A stretch of 64,000 nt of DNA, taken from Streptomyces sp. NBC_00525. GTDB lineage: Bacteria; Actinomycetota; Actinomycetes; Streptomycetales; Streptomycetaceae. The notes beneath the pieces are model-generated. The model did not search any database. It was given only the letters and a program-made list of their open reading frames with translations, and was not told the DNA's origin. The translations under genes were made by a program, and so were the position numbers. Positions 11,718 to 21,894 of the stretch are shown here, piece by piece; within the stretch, counting starts at the first letter, position 1, and each line of letters begins with the position of its first letter. The stretch spans positions 806,001-870,000 of the forward strand of contig NZ_CP107834.1 of the NCBI RefSeq assembly GCF_036346595.1. The letters run 5' to 3'.

Positions 11718-12203
11718 TCAGACCACCACTTCGACGCCTTCGCCCGGTGGACTGCCCGACACCCGCTCGGATTCCAGAGCGTTCTGGAGGATCACCACAG
11801 CGGCAGCCTGATCGATGACGGACCGGCCCTTTTTGGACTTCACGCCCGAAGCGCGCAGCCCGTGCGTGGCCGTCACTGTGGTCATCCTCTCGTCCACGAG
11901 CCGCACCGGAATGGGTGCGACCGCTCGGGCGAGGACCTGGGCGAAGGCGCGGACCTTGGCGGCCGCCGGGCCCTCACCGCCCCCCAGGGAGCGTGGCAGG
12001 CCGACGACGACCTCGATCGGCTCGTACTCGGCGACGAGCTGGCCGAGCCGCCGGTGGGCGGCCGGGACGTCGCGTCCCGGCACGGTCTCCACCGGCGTCG
12101 CCAGGATGCCGTCGGGGTCGCACGAGGCGACCCCGATCCGGGCGTCCCCGACGTCGATCGCCAGCCGGCGACCGCGGCGCATCTGCGGCATGTCCGGCGT
12201 CAC
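11718..12203 (-). CDS. ruvX: Holliday junction resolvase-like protein RuvX (YqgF)
   Basis: RNase H-fold protein of 161 residues, implicated in pre-16S rRNA processing and/or Holliday junction resolution. Catalytic acidic positions are visible in [13 protein letters not shown] (first Asp), [10 protein letters not shown] (Glu) and [10 protein letters not shown] (last Asp). The GTG at 12203 overlaps the alaS stop as GTGA. An internal ATG 12 bp downstream is the alternative start. The alaS-ruvX-mltG order is conserved in actinobacteria. Confidence 0.93.
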   Translation of the reverse strand: MTPDMPQMRRGRRLAIDVGDARIGVASCDPDGILATPVETVPGRDVPAAHRRLGQLVAEYEPIEVVVGLPRSLGGGEGPAAAKVRAFAQVLARAVAPIPVRLVDERMTTVTATHGLRASGVKSKKGRSVIDQAAAVVILQNALESERVSGSPPGEGVEVVV

Positions 12204-14869
12204 GCCGTCTCGGTGACGAGGCGTTCGACGGCGGCGACGGCGTCGCCGATCGCCTCCGGGTTCTGGCCGCCGCCCTGGGCGACGTCCGGCTTGCCGCCGC
12301 CCCCGCCGCCGAGGGTCTTGGCGGCGGTGCGGACGAGGTCACCGGCCTTGAGGCCGCGCTCGCGGGCCGCCTCGTTGGTGGCGATGACGGTCAGCGGGCG
12401 CCCGTTGGCGGTCGTGAACAGCGCCACCACGGCCGGGCGGCCGCCCTGGATGCGGCCGCGCACGTCCAGGACGAGCTTGCGCAGGTCGTCGGCGGAGGTG
12501 CCGTCCGGCACCTGGCCGGTGACCAGGGCGACGCCCCGGACGTCGATCGCGGACTCGGCGAGACCGGCGGCGGCCGCGAGGACCTTCTCCGCGCGGAACC
12601 TCTCGATCTCCTTCTCGGCGTCCTTCAGCTTGCCGAGCATGCCCGCGATCTTCTCCGGCAGCTCCTCGGAGCGGCCCTTGACCAGCTCCTGGAGCTGGGC
12701 GACGACCGTGTGCTCCCGGGCGAGGAAGTTGTACGCGTCCACCCCGACGAGGGCCTCGATGCGGCGCACCCCGGAGCCGATGGACGATTCGCCGAGCAGC
12801 TTGACCAGGCCGAGCTGGGCGGTGTTGTGCACGTGCGTGCCGCCGCACAGCTCCTTGGAGAAGTCGCCGATGGTGACGACACGGACCCGCTCGCCGTACT
12901 TCTCGCCGAACTCGGCGATGGCGCCCTGCTTCTTCGCCTCGTCGAGTGACATGACCTCGGCCTGCACGTCGAGCTCGCGGGCCAGCACCTCGTTGATCTT
13001 CTGCTCGACGTCGGTGAGGACCGTGCCGGGGACGGCGGCGGGCGAGCCGAAGTCGAAGCGGAAGCGGCCCGGCGAGTTCTCCGAGCCGGCCTGGGCGGCG
13101 GTCGGGCCGAGCGCGTCGCGCAGCGCCTGGTGGGTGAGGTGGGTGGCGCTGTGGGCGCGGGCGATGGCGCGGCGGCGGGTGGCGTCGATCGCGGCGTACG
13201 CGGAGGCGCCGACCATGACCTCGCCGACCTGGACGGAGCCCTTGTGCACGGAGACACCCGGCACCGGCTGCTGGACGTCGCGCACGACGATGACGGCACC
13301 GCTGTCGAGCCGGATGCGGCCCTGGTCGGCGAGCTGGCCGCCGCCCTCGGCGTAGAACGGGGTGCGGTCCAGGACGACCTCGACCTCGTCGCCCTCGGTG
13401 GCGGCGGGCGAGGGCACGCCGTCGACGAGGAGACCGACGATCGTCGACTCGCCCTCGGTCATGGTGTAGCCGGTGAACTCGGTGACGCCGGAGTTGTCGG
13501 CGACCTCGCGGTAGGCGGACAGGTCGGCGTGGCCGGTCTTCTTGGCCTTGGCGTCGGCCTTGGCCTTGTCCCGCTGCTCCTGCATCAGGCGGCGGAAGCC
13601 GTCCTCGTCCACGGAGAGGCCCTGCTCGGCGGCCATCTCCAGGGTGAGGTCGATCGGGAAGCCCCAGGTGTCGTGGAGCAGGAACGCCTTGTCGCCGGCG
13701 AGGACCGTGCCGCCGGCGGCCTTGGTCTCGGTGACGGCGGTCTCCAGGATGTTGGTGCCGCCCTTGAGGGCCTTGAGGAAGGCGGCTTCCTCGGCGAGCG
13801 CGACGGTCTCGATGCGCTTGCGGTCGGTGATCAGCTCCGGGTACTGCTGCCCCATGGTGTCGATCACGACCTCGGCCAGCTCGCGGACGACGGAGCCGGT
13901 GGCGCCCAGCAGGCGCATGTTGCGGATGGCGCGGCGCATGATGCGGCGCAGCACGTAGCCGCGGCCCTCGTTGCCGGGGGTGACGCCGTCACCGATGAGC
14001 ATGACGGAGGTGCGGATGTGGTCGGCGATCACGCGCAGCGACACGTCGGTGGACCGGGCGGCGCCGTAGCGCACCCCGGTCAGCTCGGTGGCGCGGTCCA
14101 TGACGACGCGCAGGGTGTCGGTCTCGTACATGTTCTGGACGCCCTGCAGGATCATCGCGAGGCGTTCCAGGCCGAGGCCGGTGTCGATGTTCTTGGACGG
14201 CAGGTCGCCGAGGATCGGGAAGTCCTCCTTGCCGTCGCCCGCGCCGCGCTCGTACTGCATGAAGACGAGGTTCCAGATCTCCACGTACCGCTCGTCGTTG
14301 ACGGCCGGGCCGCCCTCGACGCCGAACTCGGGGCCGCGGTCGTAGTTGATCTCGGAGCAGGGGCCGCACGGGCCGGGGACGCCCATGGACCAGAAGTTGT
14401 CCTTCTTGCCCAGGCGCTGGATGCGTTCGGCCGGGACGCCGATCTTGTCGCGCCAGATGGCCTCGGCCTCGTCGTCGTCCAGGTAGACGGTGATCCACAG
14501 GCGCTCGGGGTCGAGCCCGAAGCAGCCGTCCGCCACGGAGCCGGTCAGCAGCTCCCAGGCGTACGCGATGGCGCCTTCCTTGAAGTAGTCGCCGAAGGAG
14601 AAGTTGCCGCACATCTGGAAGAAGGTGCCGTGCCGGGTGGTCTTGCCGACCTCTTCGATGTCCGGCGTGCGCACGCACTTCTGCACGCTGGTGACGCGCG
14701 GGGCGGGCGGCTTGACCTCACCGAGGAAGTAGGGCTTGAAGGGCACCATGCCGGCGGGGACCAGCAGCAGAGTCGGGTCGTCCGCGATGAGCGACGCCGA
14801 AGGGACAACGGTGTGACCGCGCTCCTCGTAGAAGCTCAGCCAGCGGCGACGAATTTCTGCCGACTCCAT
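12200..14869 (-). CDS. alaS: Alanyl-tRNA synthetase
   Basis: Charges tRNA-Ala and edits mischarged Ser/Gly. The protein has 889 residues, normal length. The class II catalytic core occupies about residues 1-250 ([37 protein letters not shown]). The editing domain carries the zinc-binding [11 protein letters not shown] and CGGTHVHNT motifs. The C-terminal DHHA1 domain ends with [17 protein letters not shown]. The ATG shares one base with the stop of the upstream 103-residue gene (TGATG). It is the main gene of an operon with ruvX. Confidence 0.98.
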   Translation of the reverse strand: MESAEIRRRWLSFYEERGHTVVPSASLIADDPTLLLVPAGMVPFKPYFLGEVKPPAPRVTSVQKCVRTPDIEEVGKTTRHGTFFQMCGNFSFGDYFKEGAIAYAWELLTGSVADGCFGLDPERLWITVYLDDDEAEAIWRDKIGVPAERIQRLGKKDNFWSMGVPGPCGPCSEINYDRGPEFGVEGGPAVNDERYVEIWNLVFMQYERGAGDGKEDFPILGDLPSKNIDTGLGLERLAMILQGVQNMYETDTLRVVMDRATELTGVRYGAARSTDVSLRVIADHIRTSVMLIGDGVTPGNEGRGYVLRRIMRRAIRNMRLLGATGSVVRELAEVVIDTMGQQYPELITDRKRIETVALAEEAAFLKALKGGTNILETAVTETKAAGGTVLAGDKAFLLHDTWGFPIDLTLEMAAEQGLSVDEDGFRRLMQEQRDKAKADAKAKKTGHADLSAYREVADNSGVTEFTGYTMTEGESTIVGLLVDGVPSPAATEGDEVEVVLDRTPFYAEGGGQLADQGRIRLDSGAVIVVRDVQQPVPGVSVHKGSVQVGEVMVGASAYAAIDATRRRAIARAHSATHLTHQALRDALGPTAAQAGSENSPGRFRFDFGSPAAVPGTVLTDVEQKINEVLARELDVQAEVMSLDEAKKQGAIAEFGEKYGERVRVVTIGDFSKELCGGTHVHNTAQLGLVKLLGESSIGSGVRRIEALVGVDAYNFLAREHTVVAQLQELVKGRSEELPEKIAGMLGKLKDAEKEIERFRAEKVLAAAAGLAESAIDVRGVALVTGQVPDGTSADDLRKLVLDVRGRIQGGRPAVVALFTTANGRPLTVIATNEAARERGLKAGDLVRTAAKTLGGGGGGKPDVAQGGGQNPEAIGDAVAAVERLVTETA

Positions 14870-15180
14870 CAGTGGTCCTCATTCCGGTTGTACGAGTGGT
14901 AGGGAAGGGTGGGGTGGGTGGCGGGGCCGCCGCCGGGCAGGGCGGGGGTGTCCGGGGCCTCGATGCCCAGCGCCTCGCCGAGTTCGGCCTCGCGGCGGGC
15001 CATGCCCTCGCGGACGTCCAGTGCGAAGTCCTTGATCCGGTGGCCGGCCACGACCGCCTTGTCGGCGGCCTGCGCGGCGAGGCTCTCGGGGGCGAGCTGC
15101 CTGATCTTCCGGTTGACCTTGGTGGTGGCCCACACTCCGGCGGCTGCGCCGGCGGTGAACCAGAACGTACGGCGGAACAT
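14869..15180 (-). CDS. Small conserved protein (DUF6167-like), probably membrane-anchored
   Basis: Protein of 103 residues. The N-terminus [25 protein letters not shown] is a short hydrophobic anchor followed by positive charges. The rest is amphipathic and helical ([20 protein letters not shown]), ending in a Pro/Gly-rich tail. I know it only as a conserved actinobacterial protein found upstream of alaS. No enzymatic motif is visible. Its stop overlaps the alaS start (TGATG). It starts just after the DUF948-like gene, so these two proteins may act together at the membrane. Confidence 0.8.
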   Translation of the reverse strand: MFRRTFWFTAGAAAGVWATTKVNRKIRQLAPESLAAQAADKAVVAGHRIKDFALDVREGMARREAELGEALGIEAPDTPALPGGGPATHPTLPYHSYNRNEDH

Positions 15181-15187
15181 CGCTGCG

Positions 15188-15643
15188 TCAGTCCTTAGAT
15201 CCGCGGGAATTACGGCCGTTGCGCTTCCGGGCGCGTGCCGACGGCACGGTCCGGCCGACGATCACCGAGCGCCCGGAGCGCGCTTCCGGTTCGGGGGCGG
15301 AGCGGCGGCCGATGGCCTGCCTGACCCCGTAGCCGAACGCGGCGACCTTGACCAGCGGGCCGCCGAAGGCGGAGGCGACGGTGGTGGAGAGCGCGGAGGC
15401 GTTGGAGGTGACTTCCTGCACGTCCGTGGCGATGGCGTCGACCTTGTCGAGCTGGGTCTGCGCGGCGCGCACGGTCGCGGAGGCGTCCGCGAGCAGCGGT
15501 ACGGCCTGTTCGGTCACGTCCGCGACGAGTCTGGTGGTCGCCCTGAGCGTCTGGGCGAGCCTCACCAGCACGACGGCGAGGAACGAAACCAGGATCGCCC
15601 AGAAGACGGCCACCAGAATCCCGGCCACCTCACCACCGGACAC
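15188..15643 (-). CDS. DUF948-domain membrane protein
   Basis: Product of 151 residues from GTG 15643 (VSGGEVAGILVAVFWAILVSF). That start puts the transmembrane helix (about residues 6-27) at the N-terminus as in other DUF948 proteins. The open frame continues upstream through low-quality sequence. After the helix come about 70 residues of predicted coiled coil (RATTRLVADVTEQAVPLL; TQLDKVDAIATDVQEV), a short glycine-containing segment and a basic tail (RARKRNGRN). No catalytic motif is seen and the function is unknown. It is the first gene of the alaS operon. Confidence 0.82.
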   Translation of the reverse strand: MSGGEVAGILVAVFWAILVSFLAVVLVRLAQTLRATTRLVADVTEQAVPLLADASATVRAAQTQLDKVDAIATDVQEVTSNASALSTTVASAFGGPLVKVAAFGYGVRQAIGRRSAPEPEARSGRSVIVGRTVPSARARKRNGRNSRGSKD

Positions 15644-15840
15644 AGTGCACCGCGCTCTCTGCTTGTCGTCTGTCTGTCTTGTTCTCCTGCTTTGCGGCGA
15701 GGGCCGCCGGGGCGGCCGGTCGCCTCCCTCGAGCCTATCGCGCCGGGGCTCGCGCCCCGTACCGCATAAGCCGTCGTGCGGCGGGTGTCCGCGCGACGCG
15801 TTTGTACGGAGTGCTTTCAAGCCAGTACTCTGCGTGTTTC

Positions 15841-18042
15841 ATGCGACGCCCTCAGCGCCCCTCTTCGCCCACCGGTGATTCCGGTGCCCCGGCCGCCTGC
15901 GACGACACCGCCGCGCACCCGTGTCCGGGCAATCTCCCCGCCGAGCTGAACGGCTTCGTGGGCCGCGAGAGCGAGCTGGCCGCGCTGGCGCGGTCGCTGG
16001 AGGAGTCCCGGCTGGTGACGGTCACCGGGATGGGCGGCGTCGGCAAGACCCGGCTGGTCACCCGCGCCGCCGCACTTCTGGAGAAACGGTACTGCGACGG
16101 TGTCTGGCTGGTGGAGCTGTCCGCCGTGCGCGATGCCGGGCTGCTGGAACACGCCGTGGCCGGGGCGCTGGGGCTGACCGACCAGACCGCCCGGCCGCCC
16201 CGCGCGGCGCTCGTCGAGCACTGCGCCGGCCGCGGCCTCCTGCTGGTCCTGGACGGTTTCGAACATCTGGTGGACGAGTGCGCCGCGCTGGTACGGGAGC
16301 TGCTGCGGCGCGCCCCCCGGCTGCGGGTGCTCGCGGCGGGCCGGCTGCCGCTGGAGCTGCCGGGCGAGAGCGTCCATCCGCTCGCCACGATGACCGACGA
16401 GGACGCGCTGCGGCTGTTCGCCGAGCGGGCCGCCGGGGTGTGCCCGGACTTCCGGCTGACCGACCGCAGCCGGGGCCCGGCCCGCGAGCTGTGCCGCAGG
16501 CTGGACGGGATTCCGCTGGCCCTGGAGCTGGCGGCCGGGCGGCTGCGGGCGCTGTCCACCGAGCAGGTTCTGCAACGGCTCGACGACCGCTTCCGGCTGC
16601 TGACCGGCGGCGGCCGGGGCGCCCTCGACCGGCACCAGACGCTGCGTACGGCGATCGGCTGGAGCCATGAGCTGTGCTCCCCGCCGCAGCGGATGCTGTG
16701 GGCCCGGCTCTCGGTCTTCGCCGGGCAGTTCGACCTGGAGGCCGTCGAGTACGTGTGCAGCGGCCCCGAGCTGCCCGCCGACTCGGTGCTGGACGTGCTC
16801 TCCGGGCTGCTCGCCCAATCCGTGGTGCTGCGCGAGGACTCCCCCGTCGGCACCCGCTACCGGATGCTGGACACCGTCCGCGAGTACGGGGCGGAGTGGC
16901 TGGCCGCCACCGGGGACGCCGACCGGCTGCGCCGCAGGCACCGCGACTGGTTCCTGGGGCTGGCCACCTGGTGCGAGCTGGACTGGTTCAGCCCCCGGCA
17001 GGCGGAGGTGGCGGCGCGGGTGGAGAGCGAGCTGCCCAATCTGCGCCGGGCCATGGAGTGCTCGCTGGAGAGTCCGCAGGAGGCGCACCTCGCCCAGTAC
17101 CTGGCGGGCACGCTGTGGTTCCTGTGGGTGGGCTGCGGGCGGTTGTCCGAGGGCCGGCACTGGCTGGACCACGTACTGGAGGAGGACACCCCGTACGACG
17201 CCTCGCGGCTCAAGGCCCTGTGGGTGCTCGGCCATGTCGCGGTCGTCCAGGGCGATCCGGTGGCCGCGATCTCCGCGCTGACGGAGTGCCGGGAGGAGGC
17301 CGAGGCGGCGGGCGACGCCGCGGCCGCCGCGTACGCCGTGCACCGCACCGGGTGCCTGGCGCTGGTCACCGACGACATGGAGCGCGCGCGGGATCTGCTG
17401 GGCGACGCGCTCGCCCGCTACCGGGAGCTGGGCGAGCTGAACAGCAACGTCCTGATGGCGCAGGTCGAGCTCGCCATGGCCACCGGCTTCCTCGGCGACA
17501 CCGAGCGGGCCGCGGCGATCTGCGAGGAGGTCCGGGACATCTGCGAGGACCACGGCGAGCGGTGGGCCCTGAGCTACGCGCTGTACGTGCTGGCCTACGC
17601 CGCCCTGGAGCGGGGGCGTCCGGAGCGGGCCCGGCGGCTGCTGGACGAGTCGCTGTCGATCAGCCACACGTTCCACGACCTGCTCGGCACCGTACTGGCC
17701 GTCGAACTGCTGGCGCTCGTCACGGTGACCGAGGGCGACGCGGCGGAGGCGGCACTGCTCCAGGGGGCCGCCGACCGGATCTGGCCGTCCGTGGGGCTGC
17801 CGCTGTTCGGTTCGGCGCACTACGGGGCGCCCCGGGCGCGCTGCGAAGAGCTGGCCCTGCGGGAGCTGGGCGGGGCGCGGTACGCCGCGGAGCTGGGCGC
17901 GGGCCGGGAGCTGGGGCCGGACGCGGCGGTGGCGCGGGCGCTGGCGGGGCGGAACGCGAAGGCCCGCCGCCTCCCGGAGTGCCGGGAAGGGGCGGGCCTG
18001 AGCGCCGGTGAAGAGCGACTGCGCCTGGATCAGCGGGCGTAG
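15841..18042 (+). CDS. NB-ARC/AfsR-like ATPase with TPR region, no C-terminal HTH
   Basis: Protein of 733 residues from ATG 15841. The start follows the conserved [16 protein letters not shown] arrangement, and upstream frame extensions are not homologous. An NB-ARC ATPase domain spans about residues 30-330, with Walker A GMGGVGKT at about 63-70, Walker B-like [11 protein letters not shown] and the [13 protein letters not shown] motif. TPR-like helices (about 400-680) follow. Related STAND regulators often end with a LuxR-type helix-turn-helix. Here the homologous part stops near residue 700. The last roughly 30 residues are encoded across the rpsD terminator and over the final 13 bp of rpsD on the other strand. 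It may therefore be a signalling ATPase without its own DNA-binding domain. It is divergent from the DUF948 gene. The stimulus is unknown. Confidence 0.85.
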   Translation: MRRPQRPSSPTGDSGAPAACDDTAAHPCPGNLPAELNGFVGRESELAALARSLEESRLVTVTGMGGVGKTRLVTRAAALLEKRYCDGVWLVELSAVRDAGLLEHAVAGALGLTDQTARPPRAALVEHCAGRGLLLVLDGFEHLVDECAALVRELLRRAPRLRVLAAGRLPLELPGESVHPLATMTDEDALRLFAERAAGVCPDFRLTDRSRGPARELCRRLDGIPLALELAAGRLRALSTEQVLQRLDDRFRLLTGGGRGALDRHQTLRTAIGWSHELCSPPQRMLWARLSVFAGQFDLEAVEYVCSGPELPADSVLDVLSGLLAQSVVLREDSPVGTRYRMLDTVREYGAEWLAATGDADRLRRRHRDWFLGLATWCELDWFSPRQAEVAARVESELPNLRRAMECSLESPQEAHLAQYLAGTLWFLWVGCGRLSEGRHWLDHVLEEDTPYDASRLKALWVLGHVAVVQGDPVAAISALTECREEAEAAGDAAAAAYAVHRTGCLALVTDDMERARDLLGDALARYRELGELNSNVLMAQVELAMATGFLGDTERAAAICEEVRDICEDHGERWALSYALYVLAYAALERGRPERARRLLDESLSISHTFHDLLGTVLAVELLALVTVTEGDAAEAALLQGAADRIWPSVGLPLFGSAHYGAPRARCEELALRELGGARYAAELGAGRELGPDAAVARALAGRNAKARRLPECREGAGLSAGEERLRLDQRA
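17960..17999 (-). terminator. Terminator of rpsD inside the 3' end of the convergent ATPase gene
   Basis: A GC-rich inverted repeat has an outer stem AGGCCCGCC/GGCGGGCCT and an inner CCTCCCGG/CCGGGAAGG with one mismatch around a 4-nt loop. It starts about 30 bp downstream of the rpsD stop but lies within the coding region of the plus-strand ATPase gene. Confidence 0.65.
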
Positions 18043-18644
18043 TACTCGACGACGAGCTGCTCGTCGCAGATCACGGGGATTTCCTTGCGGTTCGGGTCCC
18101 GGTCAAGGCGGAAGGCCAGGGCCTTCAGGTTCACCTGCAGGTAGCGCGGGGTCTCGCCGTCCGTGGCGTAACCACCCTCGCGGGCCACCTGGAAGGGGTG
18201 CTTCTCGCGGCTGCGCTCGCGGACCATGACGATGTCGTCCGGGCGGACGCGGAACGACGGCTTGTCGACCTTGCCACCGTTGACCTCGATGTGGCCGTGG
18301 ACGACCATCTGGCGGGCCTGGTAGATGGTCCGGGCGATGCCCGAACGCAGGACCAGCGCGTCGAGACGGCGCTCGAGCTCGACGACGAGCGCCTCGCCCG
18401 TCTTGCCCTCGGCCTTCTTGGCGCGGTCGTAGGCACGCGCCATCTGGCGCTCGCTGATGTCGTACTGCGCACGCAGACGCTGCTTCTCGAGCAGACGGAC
18501 CTTGTAGTCCGAGTTCTGCTTGCGGCCGCGGCCGTGCTCGCCCGGCGGGTAGGGGCGGGCCTCGAAGTACTTGACCGCCTTCGGCGTCAGCGCGATGCCG
18601 AGCGCGCGGCTCTTCTTGACCTTGGGACGCGACTGATTAGGCAC
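18030..18644 (-). CDS. rpsD: 30S ribosomal protein S4
   Basis: Primary 16S rRNA-binding protein of the small subunit. The protein has 204 residues, with [12 protein letters not shown] in the N-terminal region and an S4 RNA-binding domain ([27 protein letters not shown]). The start is GTG 18644 with GGAGG a few bases upstream. The N-terminus lacks the Cys4 zinc motif, so this is the C-minus (zinc-independent) form, often the only S4 in Streptomyces. The gene stands alone. Its promoter region is shared with a divergent DUF2470 gene and contains an iron box. Confidence 0.97.
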   Translation of the reverse strand: MPNQSRPKVKKSRALGIALTPKAVKYFEARPYPPGEHGRGRKQNSDYKVRLLEKQRLRAQYDISERQMARAYDRAKKAEGKTGEALVVELERRLDALVLRSGIARTIYQARQMVVHGHIEVNGGKVDKPSFRVRPDDIVMVRERSREKHPFQVAREGGYATDGETPRYLQVNLKALAFRLDRDPNRKEIPVICDEQLVVEYYAR

Positions 18645-18667
18645 GTTCTCCAGACCTCCGTTGTAGG

Positions 18668-18686
18668 TTAGGTTAGGCTCACCTTA
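18668..18686. promoter_or_regulatory. Iron box (DmdR1/IdeR/DtxR-type operator)
   Basis: TTAGGTTAGGCTCACCTTA matches the 19-bp DtxR-family consensus TTAGGTTAGGCTAACCTAA at 17 of 19 positions. It lies 14 bp upstream of the ATG of the DUF2470 gene and 23 bp upstream of the rpsD start on the other strand. Being so close to both starts, it should overlap the promoter of at least the plus-strand gene and allow iron-dependent repression by DmdR1. Confidence 0.8.
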
Positions 18687-18700
18687 CTCAAGGAGATCGC

Positions 18701-19534
18701 ATGTCTCGCCCTGGGAACACCACACACGTCACGGACAGCACAGACAGCATCGACGCGCCTGAAGGCGTCGAGATGACGGAGGACCGATCAGATCGTGGTC
18801 AGCCGCGTCCCAGCGGGCTTGAAATCACACGGATGCCGTCAGCAGCCGAGCGCACACGAACTCTCGTACAGAGTACCTGCTCCGCGGTGCTGCTCGTTCC
18901 CGGCCTCGAATCCGCGGGCTCGGACCAGCTCATGCCGCTGTCCCGTGGCGTGGGCCCGGACGGCGATCTGTTCCTGGAGTTCCCCGAGGTCTCCCCGGTC
19001 GTACGCGCCGCCGCGCACGCCCAGGACGACGAGCTGCCGGCCGTGCTGGAGATCACGGACGTCGCCCCGGTCTCCGTACCCCACCGCGTCCGGGGCCGGG
19101 CCCGGATCGCCGGCCGGCTGACCGCCGTGCCCGGCATGGCGGGTCCCGGCCGGATGCTGCTGCGGCTGGAGACGGGCGAGGCGTACGTCGACGACCTGTG
19201 GGGGACGGAGTCCGTGACGGCGGAGGACTTCCGCGACGCCTCCCCCGACCCGCTCGCCGCCCATGAGGCGGACCTCCTCCAGCATCTGCACGCGGCGCAC
19301 CCGGAGGAGCTGGCGGCGCTGAGCGGGCTGCTCGGCAGCCGGGCCTCGTGCACCTGCGCCGCGCACCGGCCGGCCGTGGTGCCGCTGGCGCTGGACCGGC
19401 TCGGGCTGCGGGTGCGCGTGGTCGAGCGGGACGGCGGCTGCTTCGACGCGCGCTTCGAGTTCCCGGAGCCGGTGCGGGACGTGACCGGACTCAGCCACGC
19501 GATGCACACCCTCTTCGCCGCGGCCGCGCGCTGA
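18701..19534 (+). CDS. DUF2470-domain protein (HugZ-like split-barrel fold), iron-regulated
   Basis: Protein of 277 residues. The N-terminal roughly 45 residues are polar and probably disordered. A FMN-binding split-barrel-like region follows (about 50-175; TLVQSTCSAVLLVPG...DDLWGTESV). The C-terminal DUF2470 domain is at about 185-275 (EADLLQHLHAAHPEELAALSG to the end). The same two-domain arrangement occurs in HugZ/HutZ haem-degrading proteins and related pyridoxamine-phosphate-oxidase-like proteins. ATG 18701 has AGGAG 5 nt upstream. An iron box directly precedes it, suggesting induction when iron is scarce. A role in haem or iron utilisation is an inference. No haem transporter gene is nearby. 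Confidence 0.8.
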   Translation: MSRPGNTTHVTDSTDSIDAPEGVEMTEDRSDRGQPRPSGLEITRMPSAAERTRTLVQSTCSAVLLVPGLESAGSDQLMPLSRGVGPDGDLFLEFPEVSPVVRAAAHAQDDELPAVLEITDVAPVSVPHRVRGRARIAGRLTAVPGMAGPGRMLLRLETGEAYVDDLWGTESVTAEDFRDASPDPLAAHEADLLQHLHAAHPEELAALSGLLGSRASCTCAAHRPAVVPLALDRLGLRVRVVERDGGCFDARFEFPEPVRDVTGLSHAMHTLFAAAAR

Positions 19535-19538
19535 TCGG

Positions 19539-20915
19539 TCAGGCCTGGTCCGCGCCGTCCTCGGCGGGGGTGCGGCCGAGGCGCTCCCTGACCCGGTCCA
19601 CCACGTCCGCGTACCGCGCCTCGGCGCCGTAGCGCGTGGGGCGGTAGTACCGCCTGTCGCCCACCGCGTCCGGCGCGTACCGCTGGGCGGCGATCCCGCC
19701 GGGCACGTCGTGCGGGTAGACGTAGCCCTGGGCGTGGCCCAGCTTGGCGGCGCCCTTGTAGTGGCCGTCGCGCAGATGGGCCGGGACCGGGCCGGCCAGC
19801 CCCTTGCGGACGTCCTCGCGGGCGGCCGAGATCGCCAGCGTGGCCGCGTTGGACTTGGGGGCGAGGGCCAGGGCGATGGTGGCGTGGCTGAGGGTGAGCG
19901 CCGCCTCGGGGAAGCCGATCAGGGCCACCGCCTGGGCCGCGGCGACGGCGGTGGGCAGCGCCGTGGGGTCGGCGAGGCCGATGTCCTCGCTGGCCGAGAT
20001 CATCAGCCGCCGGGCGATGAACCGGGGGTCCTCGCCCGCCTCGATCATGCGGGCCAGGTAGTGCAGGGCGGCGTCCACGTCGGAGCCCCGGATGGACTTG
20101 ATCAGCGCGCTCGCCACGTCGTAGTGCTGGTCGCCGTCCCGGTCGTACTTCACGGCGGCGCGGTCGACGGTCTCCTCCAGGGTGAGGAGCGTGATCGCCT
20201 CCTCCTGCTTGGCGAGCGCCGCTCCGGCGGCGGCCTCCAGGGCGGTCAGCGCCCGGCGCGCGTCGCCCCCGGCAATGCGCAGCAGGTGTTCCTCCGCGTC
20301 CTCGGGGAGCGTCACCGCGCCGCCGAGACCGCGCTCGTCGGTGAGGGCGCGGCGCAGCAGGCCGCGCAGGTCGTCGTCGGTCAGGGGCTCCAGCGTGAGC
20401 AGCAGCGAGCGCGAGAGCAGCGGGGAGATGACGGAGAAGTACGGGTTCTCGGTGGTGGCGGCGATCAGGGTGACCCAGCGGTTCTCCACGGCGGGCAGCA
20501 GGGAGTCCTGCTGGGCCTTGGAGAAGCGGTGGATCTCGTCCAGGAAGAGGACGGTCTCCTTGCCGTAGCCGCCGGCGGCGCGGCGGGCGCCGTCGATCAC
20601 GGCGCGGACCTCCTTGACGCCCGCGGTGATCGCGGAGAGCTCGACGAACCGCTTGTTCGTCGCCTTGCTGACCACGTACGCGAGGGTGGTCTTGCCGATG
20701 CCGGGCGGGCCCCAGAGGATCACCGACGAGGGGCCGGCCGGTCCCCCGCTGCCCTCGCCCACCAGGCGGCGCAGCGGCGAGCCCGGCTTGAGCAGGTGCT
20801 GCTGGCCCACGACCTCGTCGAGCGTGCGCGGACGCATCCGGACAGCGAGGGGGCTGCTGGACGGGTCCTTCTCCTGGCGGTCTTCGGCGGCTGCGGTAAA
20901 GAGGTCGGGCTCCAC
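19539..20915 (-). CDS. rarA: Replication-associated recombination protein A (RarA/MgsA AAA+ ATPase)
   Basis: Clamp-loader-like AAA+ ATPase acting at stalled replication forks. The product has 458 residues from GTG 20915 ([14 protein letters not shown]). Features are Walker [10 protein letters not shown], Walker [15 protein letters not shown], sensor 1 [10 protein letters not shown], a helical lid, and the C-terminal tetramerisation domain ([18 protein letters not shown]). An open frame 8 codons longer exists. No ribosome-binding site is seen before either start, and a 27-bp perfect hairpin begins 15 bp upstream. It is convergent with the DUF2470 gene, only 4 bp apart. Confidence 0.93.
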   Translation of the reverse strand: MEPDLFTAAAEDRQEKDPSSSPLAVRMRPRTLDEVVGQQHLLKPGSPLRRLVGEGSGGPAGPSSVILWGPPGIGKTTLAYVVSKATNKRFVELSAITAGVKEVRAVIDGARRAAGGYGKETVLFLDEIHRFSKAQQDSLLPAVENRWVTLIAATTENPYFSVISPLLSRSLLLTLEPLTDDDLRGLLRRALTDERGLGGAVTLPEDAEEHLLRIAGGDARRALTALEAAAGAALAKQEEAITLLTLEETVDRAAVKYDRDGDQHYDVASALIKSIRGSDVDAALHYLARMIEAGEDPRFIARRLMISASEDIGLADPTALPTAVAAAQAVALIGFPEAALTLSHATIALALAPKSNAATLAISAAREDVRKGLAGPVPAHLRDGHYKGAAKLGHAQGYVYPHDVPGGIAAQRYAPDAVGDRRYYRPTRYGAEARYADVVDRVRERLGRTPAEDGADQA

Positions 20916-20930
20916 GTCGTGAAGCCTAAG

Positions 20931-20987
20931 CCACCGCACTGACAGTGCCCCCGGACCGGTGGTCCGGGGGCACTGTCAGTGCGGTGG
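20931..20987. terminator. Perfect 27-bp hairpin between VKOR gene and rarA
   Basis: Arms 20931-20957 and 20961-20987 are perfectly complementary around a 3-nt loop (GGT). It lies 28 bp downstream of the VKOR gene stop and 15 bp upstream of the rarA start on the same strand. It is most simply a very strong terminator of the VKOR gene, but its closeness to the rarA start could also affect rarA expression. Confidence 0.75.
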
Positions 20988-21015
20988 CGGGCGCCGGTCG
21001 GACGCGGCGCGCCGG

Positions 21016-21651
21016 TCAGCTGGTCCAGAAGTCCCACCAGCGGGTCAGGATCAGCATGCCGATGATGCCGATCCACAGCACCGGGAGCACCCAGTGGAAC
21101 TCGCTGAGGCCGTTGCGCAGCCAGGCGGGCGCGGGGATGATCCCCTCGCGGATGTTGTGCGTGGTGACGTAGCAGAACATGAAGATGGTGGCGACCCAGG
21201 CCAGGCAGCACCACAGGCACAGCGAGTTGATGTTGTACAGCGACTGGTACTGGAGCCAGGTGCAGAAGCCGACGCCGAACAGCGTGCCCGCGTTGATCCC
21301 GAGCCAGTACCAGCCGCGGAAGCGGGCGCCGGCGAGCAGGGCCAGGCCGATGCCGATGATCACCGGGTAGGTGACCATGCCCAGCCAGGGGTTGGGGAAG
21401 CCGAAGGCGGACGCCTGCTCGCTCTTCATGATGTTGCCGCAGGCCACCACGGGGTTGAGGCTGCAGCCGGGGATGAAGGAGGGGTCCTCCATCATCTTGA
21501 GCTTGTCGAGCGTGATGACCCAGGCGGCGAGCGTTCCGGCGGCACCCGTGATCACCAGCAGGACGGCCAGCGCACGGCTGCCGCCGAAGGTGCGCGTCCC
21601 GCCGCTCTCGTCCTGGTCGGAGGAGGGATGGTCAACCGCTGCAGTCGTCAT
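21016..21651 (-). CDS. Vitamin K epoxide reductase family membrane protein
   Basis: Integral membrane thiol oxidoreductase of 211 residues. It probably reoxidises a DsbA-like partner at the outer membrane face and passes electrons to menaquinone. Four or five hydrophobic helices are visible. One Cys pair lies in the first external loop (IPGCSLNPVVACGNIM). The quinone-site CxxC is NSLCLWCCLAWV. The partner thioredoxin domain is not fused and the DsbA-like gene at 59.6 kb lacks a signal peptide, so the partner is probably encoded elsewhere. It is followed by the strong hairpin before rarA. Confidence 0.92.
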   Translation of the reverse strand: MTTAAVDHPSSDQDESGGTRTFGGSRALAVLLVITGAAGTLAAWVITLDKLKMMEDPSFIPGCSLNPVVACGNIMKSEQASAFGFPNPWLGMVTYPVIIGIGLALLAGARFRGWYWLGINAGTLFGVGFCTWLQYQSLYNINSLCLWCCLAWVATIFMFCYVTTHNIREGIIPAPAWLRNGLSEFHWVLPVLWIGIIGMLILTRWWDFWTS

Positions 21652-21894
21652 ATCGCCGTTTCCGTCACTGAGTAGCCTGCTGGGGCAGGGTCATTGTGCC
21701 GTACGGCCCGACCGCTCTTCCGTTCGATGCGGATAAAGGTGTGCGCACTTCCGCGGGCGGCTGCGGGAACGGGAGGCCGGTCGCGCGGCCTTGACGAGGG
21801 AGATCGTCTTCCCGGCGGGCGCTCCGCGAGCGTCACCGTGCGCGGGGACGGAATCACCGTGCGGGATGAATCCGCACTCACCGCGTTGACGCGG
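21652..21894. other. Intergenic region between hisS terminator and VKOR gene
   Basis: No convincing coding sequence or RNA gene was seen. It should hold the promoter of the VKOR gene, but no clear -35/-10 pair was recognised. Together with the hisS terminator this is the longest non-coding gap in the window (286 bp). Confidence 0.5.

Noticed and set aside
18660..18690. GGTTAGGTTAGG looks like a telomere-type repeat
   Set aside because: Only two units, and they are fully explained by the iron-box consensus; Streptomyces telomeres are different palindromic sequences.
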